Notes under the pieces: model-generated
The model's input: only the letters and a program-made list of their open reading frames with translations
Database searches by the model: none
What the model was told of the DNA's origin: nothing
Program-made: the position numbers and the translations under genes
DNA from: Bifidobacterium catenulatum DSM 16992 = JCM 1194 = LMG 11043
Lineage (GTDB): Bacteria; Actinomycetota; Actinomycetes; Actinomycetales; Bifidobacteriaceae
Length of the DNA: 64,000 bases
Reading direction: 5' to 3'
Assembly (NCBI RefSeq): GCF_001025195.1
Contig: NZ_AP012325.1
Location: forward strand, 1,116,001-1,180,000
Part shown: positions 35,396 through 45,731 of the stretch, one piece after another
How positions within the stretch are numbered: position 1 is the stretch's first letter
How the letters are laid out: every line of letters starts with the position of its first letter

Positions 35396-36223
35396 TTATT
35401 CGACGACATGCGCATACGTGTACTGCGGCGCGCTTCGCGTCGACGTGATTTCCACCTTGTCAGAAGGCGCAATCGACACGGTGGAGCCATACTTCACCTT
35501 CAAACGTGAACCAACACCGCCCGCAAGATTGACGGCGTTCTGCAGATTGTCGCTATCCCCTATCGCCTTGATGATGAATGGTGCCTTGATATTCGCGCCA
35601 TCACAGCTGAGACCGTCTGCGGAATCGCTGATATACGTACTGGTAATCACACGAATATCGTTGATTTCAATGACCTCCGCACCGCTATTGCGCAATTCTT
35701 CAAGAAGCGTGAACAGAATCGACGCATCAATATCTTGCTTTGATCCTTTGGAAATACTGATGACCACGCCTTCTCCAGATACCGGCAGACGTCCGGAAAG
35801 AATTCCATTCGATTCGGCATTCTGTTTGGCGATTTCCGCCGCTTTTTCGTTCTTGTCGGCCGTGTCCTTCAGCGAGTCAAGCTGGCTGGAAAGCTCACTT
35901 TTGCGCTTCTCAAGCTTTTGGACCTGCGTGCTGGTTTCACTGATGAGTTTGGTTAGTTCGTCCTCACTCATCGTCTCATATGTGGACGTTGTGTTGTTCA
36001 ACTGAATGGCATAGCTAAAGCCGAGCAACGCGCAAAGCACGGTTACAAGCACGCTGGAGTACAGGCGGGCACGAGCAGCCTTCGCGTTCAGCGAAATCCG
36101 CCTCGGCTTGCGCCTGACCACTGGAAACGATCCGGTCTGGGTGCTGTCGTTGTTCTGATCCTTGACGATCTGCTCGTGAATTTTGGAGAGCACGTCCTTG
36201 TTGTCATCGCTACGTCTGCTCAT
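35396..36223 (-). CDS. DUF881 family membrane-anchored protein (second copy)
   Basis: A 275-aa protein: basic cytoplasmic N-terminus (KPRRISLNAKAARARLY), one membrane helix (SSVLVTVLCALLGFSYAI), an extracytoplasmic coiled coil (about residues 80-140, DELTKLISETSTQVQKLEKRKSELSSQLDSL), then the DUF881 globular domain with VSGEGVVISI, LLEELRNSGAEVIEINDIRV and PFIIKAIGD. The DUF881-Sbp-DUF881 set is conserved next to pgsA in actinobacteria; its function is not established though an envelope or division role is likely. It follows sbp by 6 bp. Confidence 0.88.
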   Translation of the reverse strand: MSRRSDDNKDVLSKIHEQIVKDQNNDSTQTGSFPVVRRKPRRISLNAKAARARLYSSVLVTVLCALLGFSYAIQLNNTTSTYETMSEDELTKLISETSTQVQKLEKRKSELSSQLDSLKDTADKNEKAAEIAKQNAESNGILSGRLPVSGEGVVISISKGSKQDIDASILFTLLEELRNSGAEVIEINDIRVITSTYISDSADGLSCDGANIKAPFIIKAIGDSDNLQNAVNLAGGVGSRLKVKYGSTVSIAPSDKVEITSTRSAPQYTYAHVVE

Positions 36224-36229
36224 GCCACG

Positions 36230-36562
36230 TCATCCCTTGAAGATGAAACGCCGGATGGCCGACACATTGGTGAAGATTCGAATGCCGAGCACGACGATGA
36301 CAGCGGTCTGCAGCTGGGAACCAACGCCAAGCTGGTTTCCCAAGAAAACCAGCAATGTTGCGGTAATGACGTTCGAAAAGAAGGAGATCACAAAGACCTT
36401 ATCGGAAAAGCTGCGCTGGAAATAGGCTCGTGCGGCACCAAGCAGCGCATCGAGCGCGGCCAGAACCATAATCGGCAGATACGGCTGAAGGGCAATGGGA
36501 ATGTCCGGTCGGACGAACACGCCAATGACCACGCCAATGATAAGTCCCAAGACCGCTGCCAT
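36230..36562 (-). CDS. sbp: Small basic family protein Sbp (DUF1290)
   Basis: A 110-aa membrane protein with three to four short helices: MAAVLGLIIGVVIGVFV, PYLPIMVLAALDALLGAARAYF, VFVISFFSNVITATLLVFLG and LQTAVIVVLGIRIFTNV. The LDALLGAARAYFQ and FFSNVITATLLVFLGNQLGVG segments are the DUF1290 hallmarks. It sits between two DUF881 genes; the ATG overlaps the stop of the upstream DUF881 gene by one base (TAATG), so translation is coupled. Confidence 0.92.
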   Translation of the reverse strand: MAAVLGLIIGVVIGVFVRPDIPIALQPYLPIMVLAALDALLGAARAYFQRSFSDKVFVISFFSNVITATLLVFLGNQLGVGSQLQTAVIVVLGIRIFTNVSAIRRFIFKG

Positions 36563-37533
36563 TACTTGACCTTCCTTGCATATGTCACTTCGCCAGTTAC
36601 CGCCGCTTCCAGTGTAATCGATTTGTTTTTGCCCACTTGCGGATAGATGCCCGCTTCTTTGAAATCATCGTACAAACATTGTTGTGTTTTCTTGCTCACC
36701 GCATTGGCAAGAACGCTGGAATTGCCGATCGCCTCGATGCGATACGGACTTTGCACGGAATTGACTCCGATGAGGATCGTCGTTCCAGCCGTTCGTATGG
36801 AAGTCTGCACGCCGAGACGGTATCCGTTGATGGCGATCGCTTCCGCTCCGGACTGCCAGAGTAGCGAGACAAGCACCTGCAGATCCGAATCCGTGACGAC
36901 ACGAACCTGACTGCCGTTTTCTCTTGGCAGCGACGAATCCGCGTTGTCACCGCCCACAGACAACGGGTTGGCGATGGTGAGCGTGATGCCTTCTCCTCGC
37001 ACAGGAAGTACGCCATTGACCATTTCGTCATCCTGTATGGTCTGGTTCAATGACCAGCTCGACACGGATTTCGATTCCTCTTCAACTTGGGCACGCAGCG
37101 CATTGACGTCTTTGGTGAGGGTCTCGACGTTTTTTGTTTGCTCAGCCAACTGACTTGACAGCTGCTTGCGCACTTCCTTACGGGGGTCGGTACTCAACTG
37201 ACGAACGAATACGCTGCCTGCCGTACCCACGGCAATGCAGATGAGAAACACTAACACACGGGTAAACCAGACCGCAAACATCGACGGTGTTTTGGTGGCC
37301 AGTCTCGAATCCGTATACATCACATCCATCGGACGGTTGGTCAGGTCGTCGATGAGCCGCAGCGAATCATCGTCCAGACTCCGCCTTCTTCGGGAGGTGG
37401 ATGCAGCAGTCTCGGGCTGCACATGATGCGAGGTCAGCCCAGCGAAAGACGCCGAAAAAACGGCGCGACGCTTCGTGGGCGTATTCTCCGGAGACACCGG
37501 AAACGACACACGTTCCGAAGCATCATGCATCAT
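36562..37533 (-). CDS. DUF881 family membrane-anchored protein (first copy)
   Basis: A 323-aa paralogue of the protein at 35396: a long polar N-terminal cytoplasmic region (about 80 residues with STSRRRRSLDDDSLRLIDDLTNRPMDV), a membrane helix (FAVWFTRVLVFLICIAVGTAGSVFV, about 85-110), a coiled coil (QLAEQTKNVETLTKDVNALRAQVEEE) and the DUF881 domain (VRGEGITLTIANPL, LLWQSGAEAIAINGYRLG, YRIEAIGN). Start ATG follows AAGGATTAG. It lies 5 bp after pgsA, in the operon pgsA-DUF881-sbp-DUF881. Confidence 0.88.
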   Translation of the reverse strand: MMHDASERVSFPVSPENTPTKRRAVFSASFAGLTSHHVQPETAASTSRRRRSLDDDSLRLIDDLTNRPMDVMYTDSRLATKTPSMFAVWFTRVLVFLICIAVGTAGSVFVRQLSTDPRKEVRKQLSSQLAEQTKNVETLTKDVNALRAQVEEESKSVSSWSLNQTIQDDEMVNGVLPVRGEGITLTIANPLSVGGDNADSSLPRENGSQVRVVTDSDLQVLVSLLWQSGAEAIAINGYRLGVQTSIRTAGTTILIGVNSVQSPYRIEAIGNSSVLANAVSKKTQQCLYDDFKEAGIYPQVGKNKSITLEAAVTGEVTYARKVK

Positions 37534-37538
37534 GTGCG

Positions 37539-38141
37539 CTAATCCTTATCGTTTTTCAGCAGTTGGATTCCCTGACGTATGTAAATATAGCCGGCAAGCC
37601 AGTACAATCCTACGCCCCATGTGCCGGTGGCGAGACCGCATAAATGCAATGTATCCGTAGCGGAATTGGACCAGATATCCGCAAAAATCAAAGCGACAAT
37701 AGCAATCATCAGCATGGCGGTGCCTGCTTTGCCCACGAAATGCACGGGCAGCGGACCATAATCATGCTGGGCCAATATCAACACGAGAATCGCCATGATC
37801 AAATCGCGTAATCCAACGACGATCAACATCCACCATGGAATGATGTCGGCGACACCCAACGCGAGGATGCTACAGAAAATCAGCAGACGATCGGCAATGG
37901 GGTCGAGAATCTGCCCGATCTTGCTCACCTGGTTGAACGACCTTGCAATAAGACCGTCCAAACCGTCAGATACCGCCGAAAGCGCAAGCACGACCAACGC
38001 AAGCACCATCTCATGACGAGAGACCAATACCGAGATGAAAGGAATCGAAATGATTCGCAACAGGCTAATAAGGTTCGGAACCGTGAAATAGATATCCCGC
38101 GGTTCCGGACTGTACTGCTTTTTGATAATCAGTTTACTCAT
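37539..38141 (-). CDS. pgsA: CDP-diacylglycerol--glycerol-3-phosphate 3-phosphatidyltransferase
   Basis: Makes phosphatidylglycerol-phosphate, or a related CDP-alcohol product; the mycobacterial equivalent at this locus is PgsA2. The 200-aa product starts MSKLIIKKQYSPEPRDIYF and has the full CDP-alcohol phosphotransferase motif SDGLDGLIARSFNQVSKIGQ then ILDPIADRLL, here with the usual Arg, within five or six hydrophobic helices. The frame is open 15 codons upstream and overlaps hisG; I start at 38141, though no strong ribosome site is seen there. It heads the DUF881/sbp operon, 13 bp after hisG. Confidence 0.92.
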   Translation of the reverse strand: MSKLIIKKQYSPEPRDIYFTVPNLISLLRIISIPFISVLVSRHEMVLALVVLALSAVSDGLDGLIARSFNQVSKIGQILDPIADRLLIFCSILALGVADIIPWWMLIVVGLRDLIMAILVLILAQHDYGPLPVHFVGKAGTAMLMIAIVALIFADIWSNSATDTLHLCGLATGTWGVGLYWLAGYIYIRQGIQLLKNDKD

Positions 38142-38154
38142 ACTTCGAGCAACA

Positions 38155-39006
38155 TTACATTCTCGAGGCCTGCAAGGCGGTGACAATTATGCCACGGGCA
38201 CCAACTTCATACAACTGGTCCATCAGTTGGTTGACCTTGGCCTTTGGCACGACGACGCGCACGGCCGCCCACTGCTTGTCATGCAGCGGGGAAACGGTCG
38301 GGCTCTCAAAGCCCGGCGTGATGGCCACAGCAGCGGAAACCTTCTCGACCGGAATGTCGTAATCCATGAGCACGTAGCGTTGGGCGGTGAGTACACCTTG
38401 CAGTCGGCGGCTTAGAATCGTCAGGCGGTCGTCGTTCTCAGCGAGACGCGGAGAACGAATGAGTACGGCTTCGGAATGCAGCAACGGCTCCGCGAAAATA
38501 CGCAAGCCGGCATTGCGGAGCGTGGTGCCCGTGGACACTACGTCGGCGATCAAATCCGCCACTCCAAGCTGCACCGACGATTCGACGGCACCGTCAAGAT
38601 GCACGGTTTCAGCGTTGATGCCATGTTCGACCAGATAATCATGCACAAGCTTGTCGAAACTGGTGGCGACACGTTTGCCTTCGACGTCTTCAAGCGTGTT
38701 GATCGGGGAATCGTTCGGGGCCGCGAAACGGAATGTCGATGCGCCGAAGCCAAGTTTCATGTGCTCCTTGGCGTCCGTTCCGGAGTTGAGCAATAGATCA
38801 TGGCCGGTGACGCCTACGTCGATGGTACCGCGTCCAACGTAGACGGCGATATCAAGCGGACGCAAATAGAACAACTCCACATCATTATCGGGATCCTCTA
38901 CGACCAGCTGACGCGGATTGCCCCTCAGACGATAGCCAGCTTCGGCCAGCATGTTCCAGGCAGGTTCAGACAGCATGCCTTTGTTAGGCACGGCAATTCT
39001 CAGCAT
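38155..39006 (-). CDS. hisG: ATP phosphoribosyltransferase HisG (long form)
   Basis: First enzyme of histidine synthesis, joining ATP and PRPP; feedback-inhibited by histidine. The 283-aa product begins [25 protein letters not shown], has [25 protein letters not shown] and the PRPP-binding [19 protein letters not shown], and a C-terminal ACT-like regulatory domain ([41 protein letters not shown]), marking the long HisG form. ATG at 39004-39006 follows GGGAGGAAAAA. That ribosome site begins directly after the T-run of a terminator hairpin, so expression depends on readthrough or a close promoter. Confidence 0.96.
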   Translation of the reverse strand: MLRIAVPNKGMLSEPAWNMLAEAGYRLRGNPRQLVVEDPDNDVELFYLRPLDIAVYVGRGTIDVGVTGHDLLLNSGTDAKEHMKLGFGASTFRFAAPNDSPINTLEDVEGKRVATSFDKLVHDYLVEHGINAETVHLDGAVESSVQLGVADLIADVVSTGTTLRNAGLRIFAEPLLHSEAVLIRSPRLAENDDRLTILSRRLQGVLTAQRYVLMDYDIPVEKVSAAVAITPGFESPTVSPLHDKQWAAVRVVVPKAKVNQLMDQLYEVGARGIIVTALQASRM

Positions 39007-39016
39007 TTTTCCTCCC

Positions 39017-39046
39017 AAAAAAGGCCATGCCTTCTGCGGCATGGCC
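39017..39046 (-). terminator. Intrinsic terminator between hisE and hisG
   Basis: GGCCATGCC (39023-39031) pairs with GGCATGGCC (39038-39046) around a 6-nt loop; the minus strand continues with TTTTTT. The hisG Shine-Dalgarno starts immediately after the T-run, an arrangement suggesting attenuation of hisG. Confidence 0.88.
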
Positions 39047-39052
39047 AAAAAC

Positions 39053-39316
39053 TTACAGATTCTTGTAGATATCTTCGAGTGTGATGCCACGGTCGATCAT
39101 CATGACCTGCAGGTGGTAGATAAGCTGGCTCATCTCCTCCGCGGTACGATCGGCGCCTTCGTATTCGGCTGCAATCCAGGTCTCGCCCGCCTCTTCGACG
39201 ATCTTCTTGCCGATGAAATGCGTGCCTTTGCCCAGTTCGTCAACGGTTAGCGAGCCAGCCTGCTTGGAAGCGGCCTTCTCGCTCAATTCGGCAAAAAGAG
39301 ATTCAAAAGTCTTCAT
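39053..39316 (-). CDS. hisE: Phosphoribosyl-ATP diphosphatase HisE
   Basis: Hydrolyses phosphoribosyl-ATP to phosphoribosyl-AMP, histidine step 2. The 87-aa protein has [40 protein letters not shown] (metal-binding EExxE type) and [20 protein letters not shown], all characteristic. It is separate from hisI, unlike the fused HisIE of enterobacteria. It ends 7 bp before the terminator that separates it from hisG and follows rpe after 35 bp. Confidence 0.95.
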   Translation of the reverse strand: MKTFESLFAELSEKAASKQAGSLTVDELGKGTHFIGKKIVEEAGETWIAAEYEGADRTAEEMSQLIYHLQVMMIDRGITLEDIYKNL

Positions 39317-39351
39317 TGTTCTTGTCTATCCTCGAAAAAATGATGGAAGGT

Positions 39352-40017
39352 TCAGGCCTTGAATGCGGCTTCGGCCTTCTCGCGAATGGAATCAATGGCT
39401 TCCGCAGGATTCTCAGCGCCGTACACAGCGGAACCCGCGACCAGCACGTCAGCGCCTGCTTCGGCTACGATATGGGCAGTCTTCGGGCTGACACCGCCAT
39501 CGACCTGAATCTTGGTGGCAAGACCACGGCGGGTGATTTCGTCGCGCAAGCGACGCACCTTGGACATCTGGTTATCGAGGAACCTCTGGCCGCCGAAGCC
39601 AGGTTCGACGGTCATGATCAGAATCATGTCGAATTCGTCGAGAATATCGAAAATCGGTTCGACAGGTTCAGCCGGACGTACCGCGAAGCAGGCTTTGCAA
39701 CCCATTGTGCGCAACTGGCGTGCCAGACGAACCGGAGCATGGGTGGCACCCATATGGAAGCTCACGGATGCGGCGCCCAGCTTGGCGTACTCAGGTGCCC
39801 AACGATCCGGATCCTCAATCATCAGATGCACGTCGACCGGAAGATCGGTGACTTCGCAGATACGACCCACGATCGGTTCGCCCAAAGTCAGATTCGGGAC
39901 GAAATGATGATCCATCACGTCGACGTGAACGAGATCCGCATTGGAAATGGCCTTAAGGTCACGCTCAAGGTTGCAGAAATCGGCGGACAGGATGCTTGGT
40001 GCGATTTGAATAGTCAT
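39352..40017 (-). CDS. rpe: Ribulose-phosphate 3-epimerase
   Basis: Interconverts ribulose-5-phosphate and xylulose-5-phosphate; xylulose-5-phosphate is the substrate of phosphoketolase in the bifid shunt. The product (221 aa from [21 protein letters not shown]) shows [16 protein letters not shown] (metal ligands), [22 protein letters not shown] and [11 protein letters not shown], phosphate-binding glycines near the end. The frame is open to 40335, but the 106 extra residues overlap lgt and have no family character, so the ATG at 40015-40017 is used. Confidence 0.95.
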   Translation of the reverse strand: MTIQIAPSILSADFCNLERDLKAISNADLVHVDVMDHHFVPNLTLGEPIVGRICEVTDLPVDVHLMIEDPDRWAPEYAKLGAASVSFHMGATHAPVRLARQLRTMGCKACFAVRPAEPVEPIFDILDEFDMILIMTVEPGFGGQRFLDNQMSKVRRLRDEITRRGLATKIQVDGGVSPKTAHIVAEAGADVLVAGSAVYGAENPAEAIDSIREKAEAAFKA

Positions 40018-40051
40018 GGCTCTCATTCTATGAAAGGTAATCGACTTGCTG

Positions 40052-41065
40052 TTATTTGATGACGGACTGCTTGTCGGTATTCGAGACGGTTTCGGCATCG
40101 TTGGTTTCGATTTCATCCGCAGTTTTCTTTGAAAGAGTCGCTGCATGATCGGCGGATTCTTCCGACCCACCGTTTTCGAGACGTTGCTCGATTTCAGTGA
40201 CGGTACAAAGCTTCTCCGCCAACAGGTCAGTACCCTTGCCCATCTGCTGCACGACGATGAACGCCACCACACCAAGCACAAACACCGCCATGGAAACCCA
40301 CACGTTGATGCGCACACCCAAGAACTCATGCGCATAATCGATGCGTAGGGATTCGATCCAAGTACGCCCCAACGTGTACCACATGATGTACACGGTGAAC
40401 AGGGATCCGGCTTTAAGCTTTTTCATGGCCTTGGATCCGATGTACACGATGATTGCGGCACCAATGAGATTCCAAATCATCTCATACAGAAAGGTCGGAT
40501 GGAACAGTGTTCCGCTTGGGCATGTGGCCCCGTCATAGCATTGCTCGCTGTGTCCGATGGCAGTGCCTTCCATATTGATCTTCAGACCCCATGGGAGAGT
40601 CGTCGGCGCGCCATACAGCTCCTGATTGAACCAGTTGCCCAAACGCCCAACAGCCTGCGCCACCAACAATCCCGGGGCGATGGCGTCAGCCAGCAAGGCC
40701 ATCGGATAATGCTTGTGCCTGCACCAAGCCCATGCGGCCAACGATCCAAGCAGCACTCCGCCCCAGATGCCAAGTCCACCATTCCAGATGCGGAACATCT
40801 CCGCCCAGTCACCATTCGGCCCGAAAAAACGTTCGGGCGTAGTGATGATGTGATAGATGCGGGCACCCACGATACCGGCGGGAACACTGACCAAAGTGAT
40901 GTCAAGGACCTGATCGAAGTTACCGCCCAGCTTCTTCCATCGTGTGGTGGTTATCCATACCGCCAGCACAATTCCCAACAGAATGCATAGCGCATAGATG
41001 TGAATCGTTACAGGGCCGATGGAAAACTGTGAAATCGTTGGTGATGGAATGTATGCAAGTGTCAT
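40052..41065 (-). CDS. lgt: Prolipoprotein diacylglyceryl transferase
   Basis: Transfers diacylglycerol from phosphatidylglycerol to the lipobox Cys of prelipoproteins at the membrane. The 337-aa product starts [31 protein letters not shown] and has seven hydrophobic helices and the Lgt signature [14 protein letters not shown] (about residue 140), plus [11 protein letters not shown]. The C-terminal 60 residues are a polar tail ([19 protein letters not shown]...), common in actinobacterial Lgt. CAGGAAACC precedes the ATG. It lies between trpA (67 bp upstream) and rpe. Confidence 0.95.
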   Translation of the reverse strand: MTLAYIPSPTISQFSIGPVTIHIYALCILLGIVLAVWITTTRWKKLGGNFDQVLDITLVSVPAGIVGARIYHIITTPERFFGPNGDWAEMFRIWNGGLGIWGGVLLGSLAAWAWCRHKHYPMALLADAIAPGLLVAQAVGRLGNWFNQELYGAPTTLPWGLKINMEGTAIGHSEQCYDGATCPSGTLFHPTFLYEMIWNLIGAAIIVYIGSKAMKKLKAGSLFTVYIMWYTLGRTWIESLRIDYAHEFLGVRINVWVSMAVFVLGVVAFIVVQQMGKGTDLLAEKLCTVTEIEQRLENGGSEESADHAATLSKKTADEIETNDAETVSNTDKQSVIK

Positions 41066-41132
41066 GGTTTCCTGATGGTAGTCCACGCATCCGATATGGC
41101 GTTGCGTGGACTACCGAAATTGTTGGAATGGT

Positions 41133-42014
41133 TTACTTCGCGAAGCGTGCGTTATGAATGCCGTCCGCAAGTTCTTCGGACTTGGCCGCCAATGCCTTGA
41201 GACCGGTGGCCTCGTCGACGGCGTTCTTTCCGGATTCATCGAGCATGGTATGCACCAACGCGGATCCGACGATGACACCGTCGGCATAGGAGCCGACTCG
41301 CGCACCCTGCTCGGCGGTGGAGACACCAATGCCGACGCAGACATTCTTCGCACCGGCATTGCGCGTACGTGCCACCAACTCCTCAGGAGAAGCGTCAATG
41401 GTGGAACGTTCACCGGTGACGCCCATACGGGCGGCTGCATAGACGAAACCACGAGCATTGTCGGAAACGACCTTCAAACGACCGTCGGTGGAATCCGGTG
41501 ACACGAGGAAGATTCGATCAAGTCCGTGACGGTCCGAAGCTTCAATCCATTCGCCAGCCTCATCCGGAACGAGGTCGGGGGTAATCAGGCCAGCGCCACC
41601 GGCATTCTCAAAATCATGCGCGAAACGTTCGACGCCATAATGATAGATGAGATTCCAGTAGCTCATCACCAACGGAATTCCCCCGACATTGGCCACGGTC
41701 TCAACGGCCCTGAACACGTCCGCGATTTTCTCACCATTGTTGATGGCGATTTGCGAAGCGGCCTGGATGACGGGACCATCCATGACCGGGTCGGAATACG
41801 GCAGGCCGATTTCAACGGCATCGACACCATGCTCGACCATGGTGCGCAGTGCCTTCAGAGAATAGTCCGGATTTGGGAATCCATATGGCAGATAGCCGAT
41901 GAATGCGGGCTTATTCGCGGCTTTGAACTCATCGAACATGGCTTCCGTTGGACTCAGCTTGTGGCTGATGCCGAGCGGCTGTCCGGACGACGTGGTTGCT
42001 GTTGCATTCGTCAT
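41133..42014 (-). CDS. trpA: Tryptophan synthase alpha chain
   Basis: Cleaves indole-3-glycerol phosphate to indole, which is channelled to TrpB. The 293-aa protein has FIGYLPYGFPNPDYSLKALRTMVEHGVDAVEIGLPYSDPVMDGPVIQ (split here: catalytic Glu in VDAVEIGLPYSDP; Asp in the DGPVIQ loop), GGAGLITPDLVPDEAGEW and GFVYAAARMGVTGERS, with the phosphate-binding GVSTAEQGA and ADGVIVGSALV. It follows the trpC-trpB fusion after 18 bp and closes the tryptophan block. Confidence 0.96.
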   Translation of the reverse strand: MTNATATTSSGQPLGISHKLSPTEAMFDEFKAANKPAFIGYLPYGFPNPDYSLKALRTMVEHGVDAVEIGLPYSDPVMDGPVIQAASQIAINNGEKIADVFRAVETVANVGGIPLVMSYWNLIYHYGVERFAHDFENAGGAGLITPDLVPDEAGEWIEASDRHGLDRIFLVSPDSTDGRLKVVSDNARGFVYAAARMGVTGERSTIDASPEELVARTRNAGAKNVCVGIGVSTAEQGARVGSYADGVIVGSALVHTMLDESGKNAVDEATGLKALAAKSEELADGIHNARFAK

Positions 42015-42032
42015 AAGGGGATACTCCTTCTT

Positions 42033-44126
42033 TCACTCGCCGTCCGCGTTGTTGCCTTGGGCACCGTTAGCTTCGAGCGCCTTAGCCTGTTCGTCGGTCA
42101 AATAACCGAACCATTTGCCGGCGGTGTTCATGTCTTTATCTCCACGACCGGAAATATTGATGATCATAACCGGGTGCTCGTATCCCTTGGCCTTGAGATC
42201 CTCAGCCGCCTTGTATGCGCCAGCAACTGCATGAGAGCTTTCAATCGCCGGAATGATGCCTTCGGTTTCGCACAGATCCTTGAAAGCGCTCATCGCTTCC
42301 TCATCGGTTGCCCAGGAATAGTTGACGCGTCCGATTTCCTTGAGCCATGCGTGCTCCGGACCGACGGATGCGTAATCCAAACCAGCGGAGATGGAATACG
42401 TGTCGAGGGTCTGACCTTCGGAATTCTCAAGAAGATAACTCTTGGCACCTTGGAACATGCCCAGTTCGCCGGTTCCCGGAGCGAAACGAATGGCATGACG
42501 CCCGGATTCAGGGCCATTGCCGCCCGCCTCGTAGCCGTACAGGTTCACGCGTTCGTCATCAAGGAAAGCGTTCATGATGCCGATGGCGTTGGAACCACCG
42601 CCGACGCATGCGCAAACCGCATCCGGGTGGTCGATGCCGTACCAATCCTGAAGCTGCTGCTTCGCTTCCTCGCCGATGATCTTCTGGAAGTCACGCACCA
42701 TTGCCGGGAACGGATGCGGACCTGCGACCGTGCCAAGCAGGTAGTGCGTGTCTTTGACGTTGGTGACCCAGTCTCGCAGAGCCTCATTGATGGCGTCCTT
42801 GAGAATGCGATCTCCCAAAGTGACTTCCACCACCTCGGCACCGAGCATGCGCATGCGAGCAACATTAAGCGCCTGACGACGCGCATCGATCTGACCCATG
42901 TAGATGCGGCACTTCAAGCCGAGCATGGCGCACACCGTAGCGGTGGCCACACCATGCTGTCCCGCGCCAGTTTCAGCAATGACACGGGTCTTACCCATGC
43001 GCTTGACCAGCAGAGCCTGCCCAAGCGCATTGTTGATCTTGTGAGCGCCGGTATGGTTGAGATCCTCACGCTTGAGGAACACACGCGCGTCGAGACCGGT
43101 CTTTTCTTTGAGACGCTCGGCAAAACGCGGAGCGTCAGTCAACGGTGATGGACGTCCGACATACTGCTGGTTCAGTCGTGCCAGCTCCCTATGGAACTCC
43201 GGATCGGCCTTGGCCTCCTCATAGACGCGTTCAAGCTCGTCAAGCGCCGTGATCAACGCTTCCGGCACATAGCGTCCGCCGAATTGGCCGAAATATGGTC
43301 CTTCATGGCTTGCCAATGGGGTTTGTTCGGATGCTTTCACTCTTGCTCCTGCCTTTACTAGTCGCTCCACAGCCTGTTCATGGTTGGTTGCGGTTGCGAC
43401 ACCTTCGCCAACCAGTACCGCGTCGGCTCCGGCGCGAGCATAATCCTCCAGTTCCACCGAGCCGAACACTCCGGATTCCGCTACGCGAATCACATCGTTC
43501 GGCAAATCAGCGGCCAGCTCGTTGTATTTGTTCACATCGACCTTAAGGTCCTTGAGATTCCGCGCGTTGACGCCGATGACTCGCGCTCCTGAATCAATGG
43601 CGCGCTGGATTTCCTCACGGGTATGTGTTTCGACCAGCACCGTCATATTGAGACTATGTGCCAACTCAAGCAAGGACTTGAGCTTGCCATCGTCCAACGC
43701 GGAGACGATCAATAGCACCAAATCGGCACCGTGCGCACGCGCTTCCCAAATCTGGTATTCCGTGACGATGAAATCCTTACGCAATACCGGGATTTTCACA
43801 GCTGCACGAACTTTATCGAAATCATCAAGCGATCCCAAAAAGCGACGTCCCTCGGTAAGTACGGAAATCGCGCTGGCTCCGCCCTTCTCGTATTCTCTGG
43901 CTAAAGCGGCTGGATCGGGAATATCGCTCAGGTGGCCTTTCGATGGCGAAGCTCTTTTGATTTCCGCGATGACCGGAATACCGTCGCCCTTTTTCAACCA
44001 TTGCCGCGCATCAATAGGCGCTGGTGCGGCAAACGCCTGACGCTTTACTTCATCGAGAGGGATTTTCTGTTCACGTGCTTGTTGGTCTTCAACTGCTCCT
44101 GTAACCAGCTCATCGAGTACAGACAT
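42033..44126 (-). CDS. trpCB: Fused indole-3-glycerol phosphate synthase (TrpC) / tryptophan synthase beta (TrpB)
   Basis: A single 697-aa frame joins two sequential enzymes. Residues 1-270 are [56 protein letters not shown] and VAESGVFG. After a short linker ([17 protein letters not shown]) residues about 285-697 are Trp[32 protein letters not shown] with the PLP lysine, [38 protein letters not shown] and SGRGDKDM. The fusion removes a free intermediate step between TrpC and the TrpAB complex. AAAGGAA precedes the ATG; trpE is 48 bp upstream. trpD, trpF and trpG are not in the window. Confidence 0.96.
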   Translation of the reverse strand: MSVLDELVTGAVEDQQAREQKIPLDEVKRQAFAAPAPIDARQWLKKGDGIPVIAEIKRASPSKGHLSDIPDPAALAREYEKGGASAISVLTEGRRFLGSLDDFDKVRAAVKIPVLRKDFIVTEYQIWEARAHGADLVLLIVSALDDGKLKSLLELAHSLNMTVLVETHTREEIQRAIDSGARVIGVNARNLKDLKVDVNKYNELAADLPNDVIRVAESGVFGSVELEDYARAGADAVLVGEGVATATNHEQAVERLVKAGARVKASEQTPLASHEGPYFGQFGGRYVPEALITALDELERVYEEAKADPEFHRELARLNQQYVGRPSPLTDAPRFAERLKEKTGLDARVFLKREDLNHTGAHKINNALGQALLVKRMGKTRVIAETGAGQHGVATATVCAMLGLKCRIYMGQIDARRQALNVARMRMLGAEVVEVTLGDRILKDAINEALRDWVTNVKDTHYLLGTVAGPHPFPAMVRDFQKIIGEEAKQQLQDWYGIDHPDAVCACVGGGSNAIGIMNAFLDDERVNLYGYEAGGNGPESGRHAIRFAPGTGELGMFQGAKSYLLENSEGQTLDTYSISAGLDYASVGPEHAWLKEIGRVNYSWATDEEAMSAFKDLCETEGIIPAIESSHAVAGAYKAAEDLKAKGYEHPVMIINISGRGDKDMNTAGKWFGYLTDEQAKALEANGAQGNNADGE

Positions 44127-44174
44127 AGTGTTCCTTTCAGCAATTGACTCGATTGGTTAGCTGCTTGGTTTGAC

Positions 44175-45731
44175 TCACAATTGGCGAAGCTGCGAGGCGA
44201 TCTGAACAGCCTCAACACTGGCTTCGGCCTTATTGCGAGTCTCCTGCCACTCACTGGCCGGCACGGAATCAAGTACGATTCCAGCTCCGGCCTGCACACT
44301 CGCTTCATGGTCGCGGATGAATGCCGTTCGAATGGCAATTGCCATATCGAGGTTGCCTGAAAAATCGAAATAGCCGACAGTACCGCCGTAAATACCACGA
44401 TCTGCGGGCTCAAGCTCGTCAATAATCTCGACGGCACGCGGTTTCGGCGCTCCAGAAAGCGTTCCCGCAGGGAATGCGGAAGTGAACACGTCGAATGATG
44501 TCATGTCGGGGTTGACTCTGCCGGTGACGGTCGAGCAGATATGCATGATATGGCTGAATCGCTTGATATCCATCAAGGAAACAACCTCCACGCTTTCCGG
44601 AAGGCATACACGACTCAGATCGTTACGCGACAAATCGACGAGCATGATGTGTTCGCTGCGTTCTTTCGGATCAGACAGCAAATCCTTGGCGAGCTGCTCG
44701 TCCTCCTCAACGGTGGCGCCACGTGGTCTGGAACCCGCGATCGGGAAGGTCATGGCATGGCCGCTATCCACTTTGATCAGTGTTTCCGGGCTGGAGCCAA
44801 TGACATTGAAATCACGTCCCTGCGCGTCAGTCAGCGACATGAAATACATGTAAGGACTGGGGTTCAACGTACGCAATACACGATAGACGTCGAACGGATC
44901 GGCAGGCGAATCGATGTCGAGACGCTGGGAAATAACCACCTGAAACACGTCACCGTCGATAATATGCCGCTTGGCGATTTCGACAGAACGCTCATAATCG
45001 CTTTTCTCCGTGCGGAAGCGAAGTTCCGGCTGGCTAACGGTCTCATCCAGCACGTTGACGCGAGCTTCACCTTCGACAGGCGTAGCAGCCTTTCGCTGCA
45101 TATCGTCCAATCGCGCCACGGCCTCATCATATGCGGCATCGGCACGGGTCGGACGGTCGTCCACATTCACCGCGTTAGCGATCATCCACACCGATCCGGA
45201 CACATGGTCGACCACGGCTATATCTGTGGCTAGAGCTAACACCGTTTCAGGCTGCCCGGTCTCATTCGGAGCCTCGGCATGCAGGGTCGGCTCCCAGTGA
45301 CGAATCGCATCCCAGCCAACAGTACCAACCAGACCGCTGGTCAGATTCGGAAGTCCTTCAACATGCGGTGCCTTCAAGGTTTTTAGCGCGGCATGCGCGA
45401 CTTCCATCACATCGCCTTCAGTAGGCACGCCAGCAGGAACCTGTCCCAACCAATCAGCCTTACCGTTGTTGGAACGCAACTGAGCCATGGAATTCACACC
45501 AATGAAACTGTATCTACTCCACGTACCGCCGAATTCCGCAGATTCGAGAATAAACGTTCCAGAACGTCCAGCAGCAAGTCGCTCATAGAAGCCGACTGGC
45601 GTCAATGAGTCAGCAAGAAGGCGCCGCACAATCGGGATGACGCGATATCCTTGGTCCGCCAACTCGTGAAATTGTTCACGTCTCGGCCAGGTGGCGCCCC
45701 ACTTGAGTGCTTGTACGCTGCATTCGCTCAT
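44175..45731 (-). CDS. trpE: Anthranilate synthase component I
   Basis: Makes anthranilate from chorismate with ammonia supplied by TrpG. The product (518 aa from [21 protein letters not shown]) has the N-terminal tryptophan-feedback region ([19 protein letters not shown], the LLES-type motif), [14 protein letters not shown], and the chorismate core with [64 protein letters not shown] and [12 protein letters not shown]. The ATG overlaps the hisI stop by 4 nt (ATGA), so a histidine and a tryptophan gene are translationally coupled. The glutaminase partner trpG must lie elsewhere. Confidence 0.96.
   Translation of the reverse strand: MSECSVQALKWGATWPRREQFHELADQGYRVIPIVRRLLADSLTPVGFYERLAAGRSGTFILESAEFGGTWSRYSFIGVNSMAQLRSNNGKADWLGQVPAGVPTEGDVMEVAHAALKTLKAPHVEGLPNLTSGLVGTVGWDAIRHWEPTLHAEAPNETGQPETVLALATDIAVVDHVSGSVWMIANAVNVDDRPTRADAAYDEAVARLDDMQRKAATPVEGEARVNVLDETVSQPELRFRTEKSDYERSVEIAKRHIIDGDVFQVVISQRLDIDSPADPFDVYRVLRTLNPSPYMYFMSLTDAQGRDFNVIGSSPETLIKVDSGHAMTFPIAGSRPRGATVEEDEQLAKDLLSDPKERSEHIMLVDLSRNDLSRVCLPESVEVVSLMDIKRFSHIMHICSTVTGRVNPDMTSFDVFTSAFPAGTLSGAPKPRAVEIIDELEPADRGIYGGTVGYFDFSGNLDMAIAIRTAFIRDHEASVQAGAGIVLDSVPASEWQETRNKAEASVEAVQIASQLRQL

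Noticed and set aside
39352..40335. 106-residue N-terminal extension of ribulose-phosphate epimerase
   Set aside because: The extension is antisense-like sequence overlapping lgt; the family N-terminus begins at [10 protein letters not shown].
41526..43148. 540-codon plus-strand frame antisense to trpA and trpC-trpB
   Set aside because: Spans two certain genes on the opposite strand and resembles no protein family.
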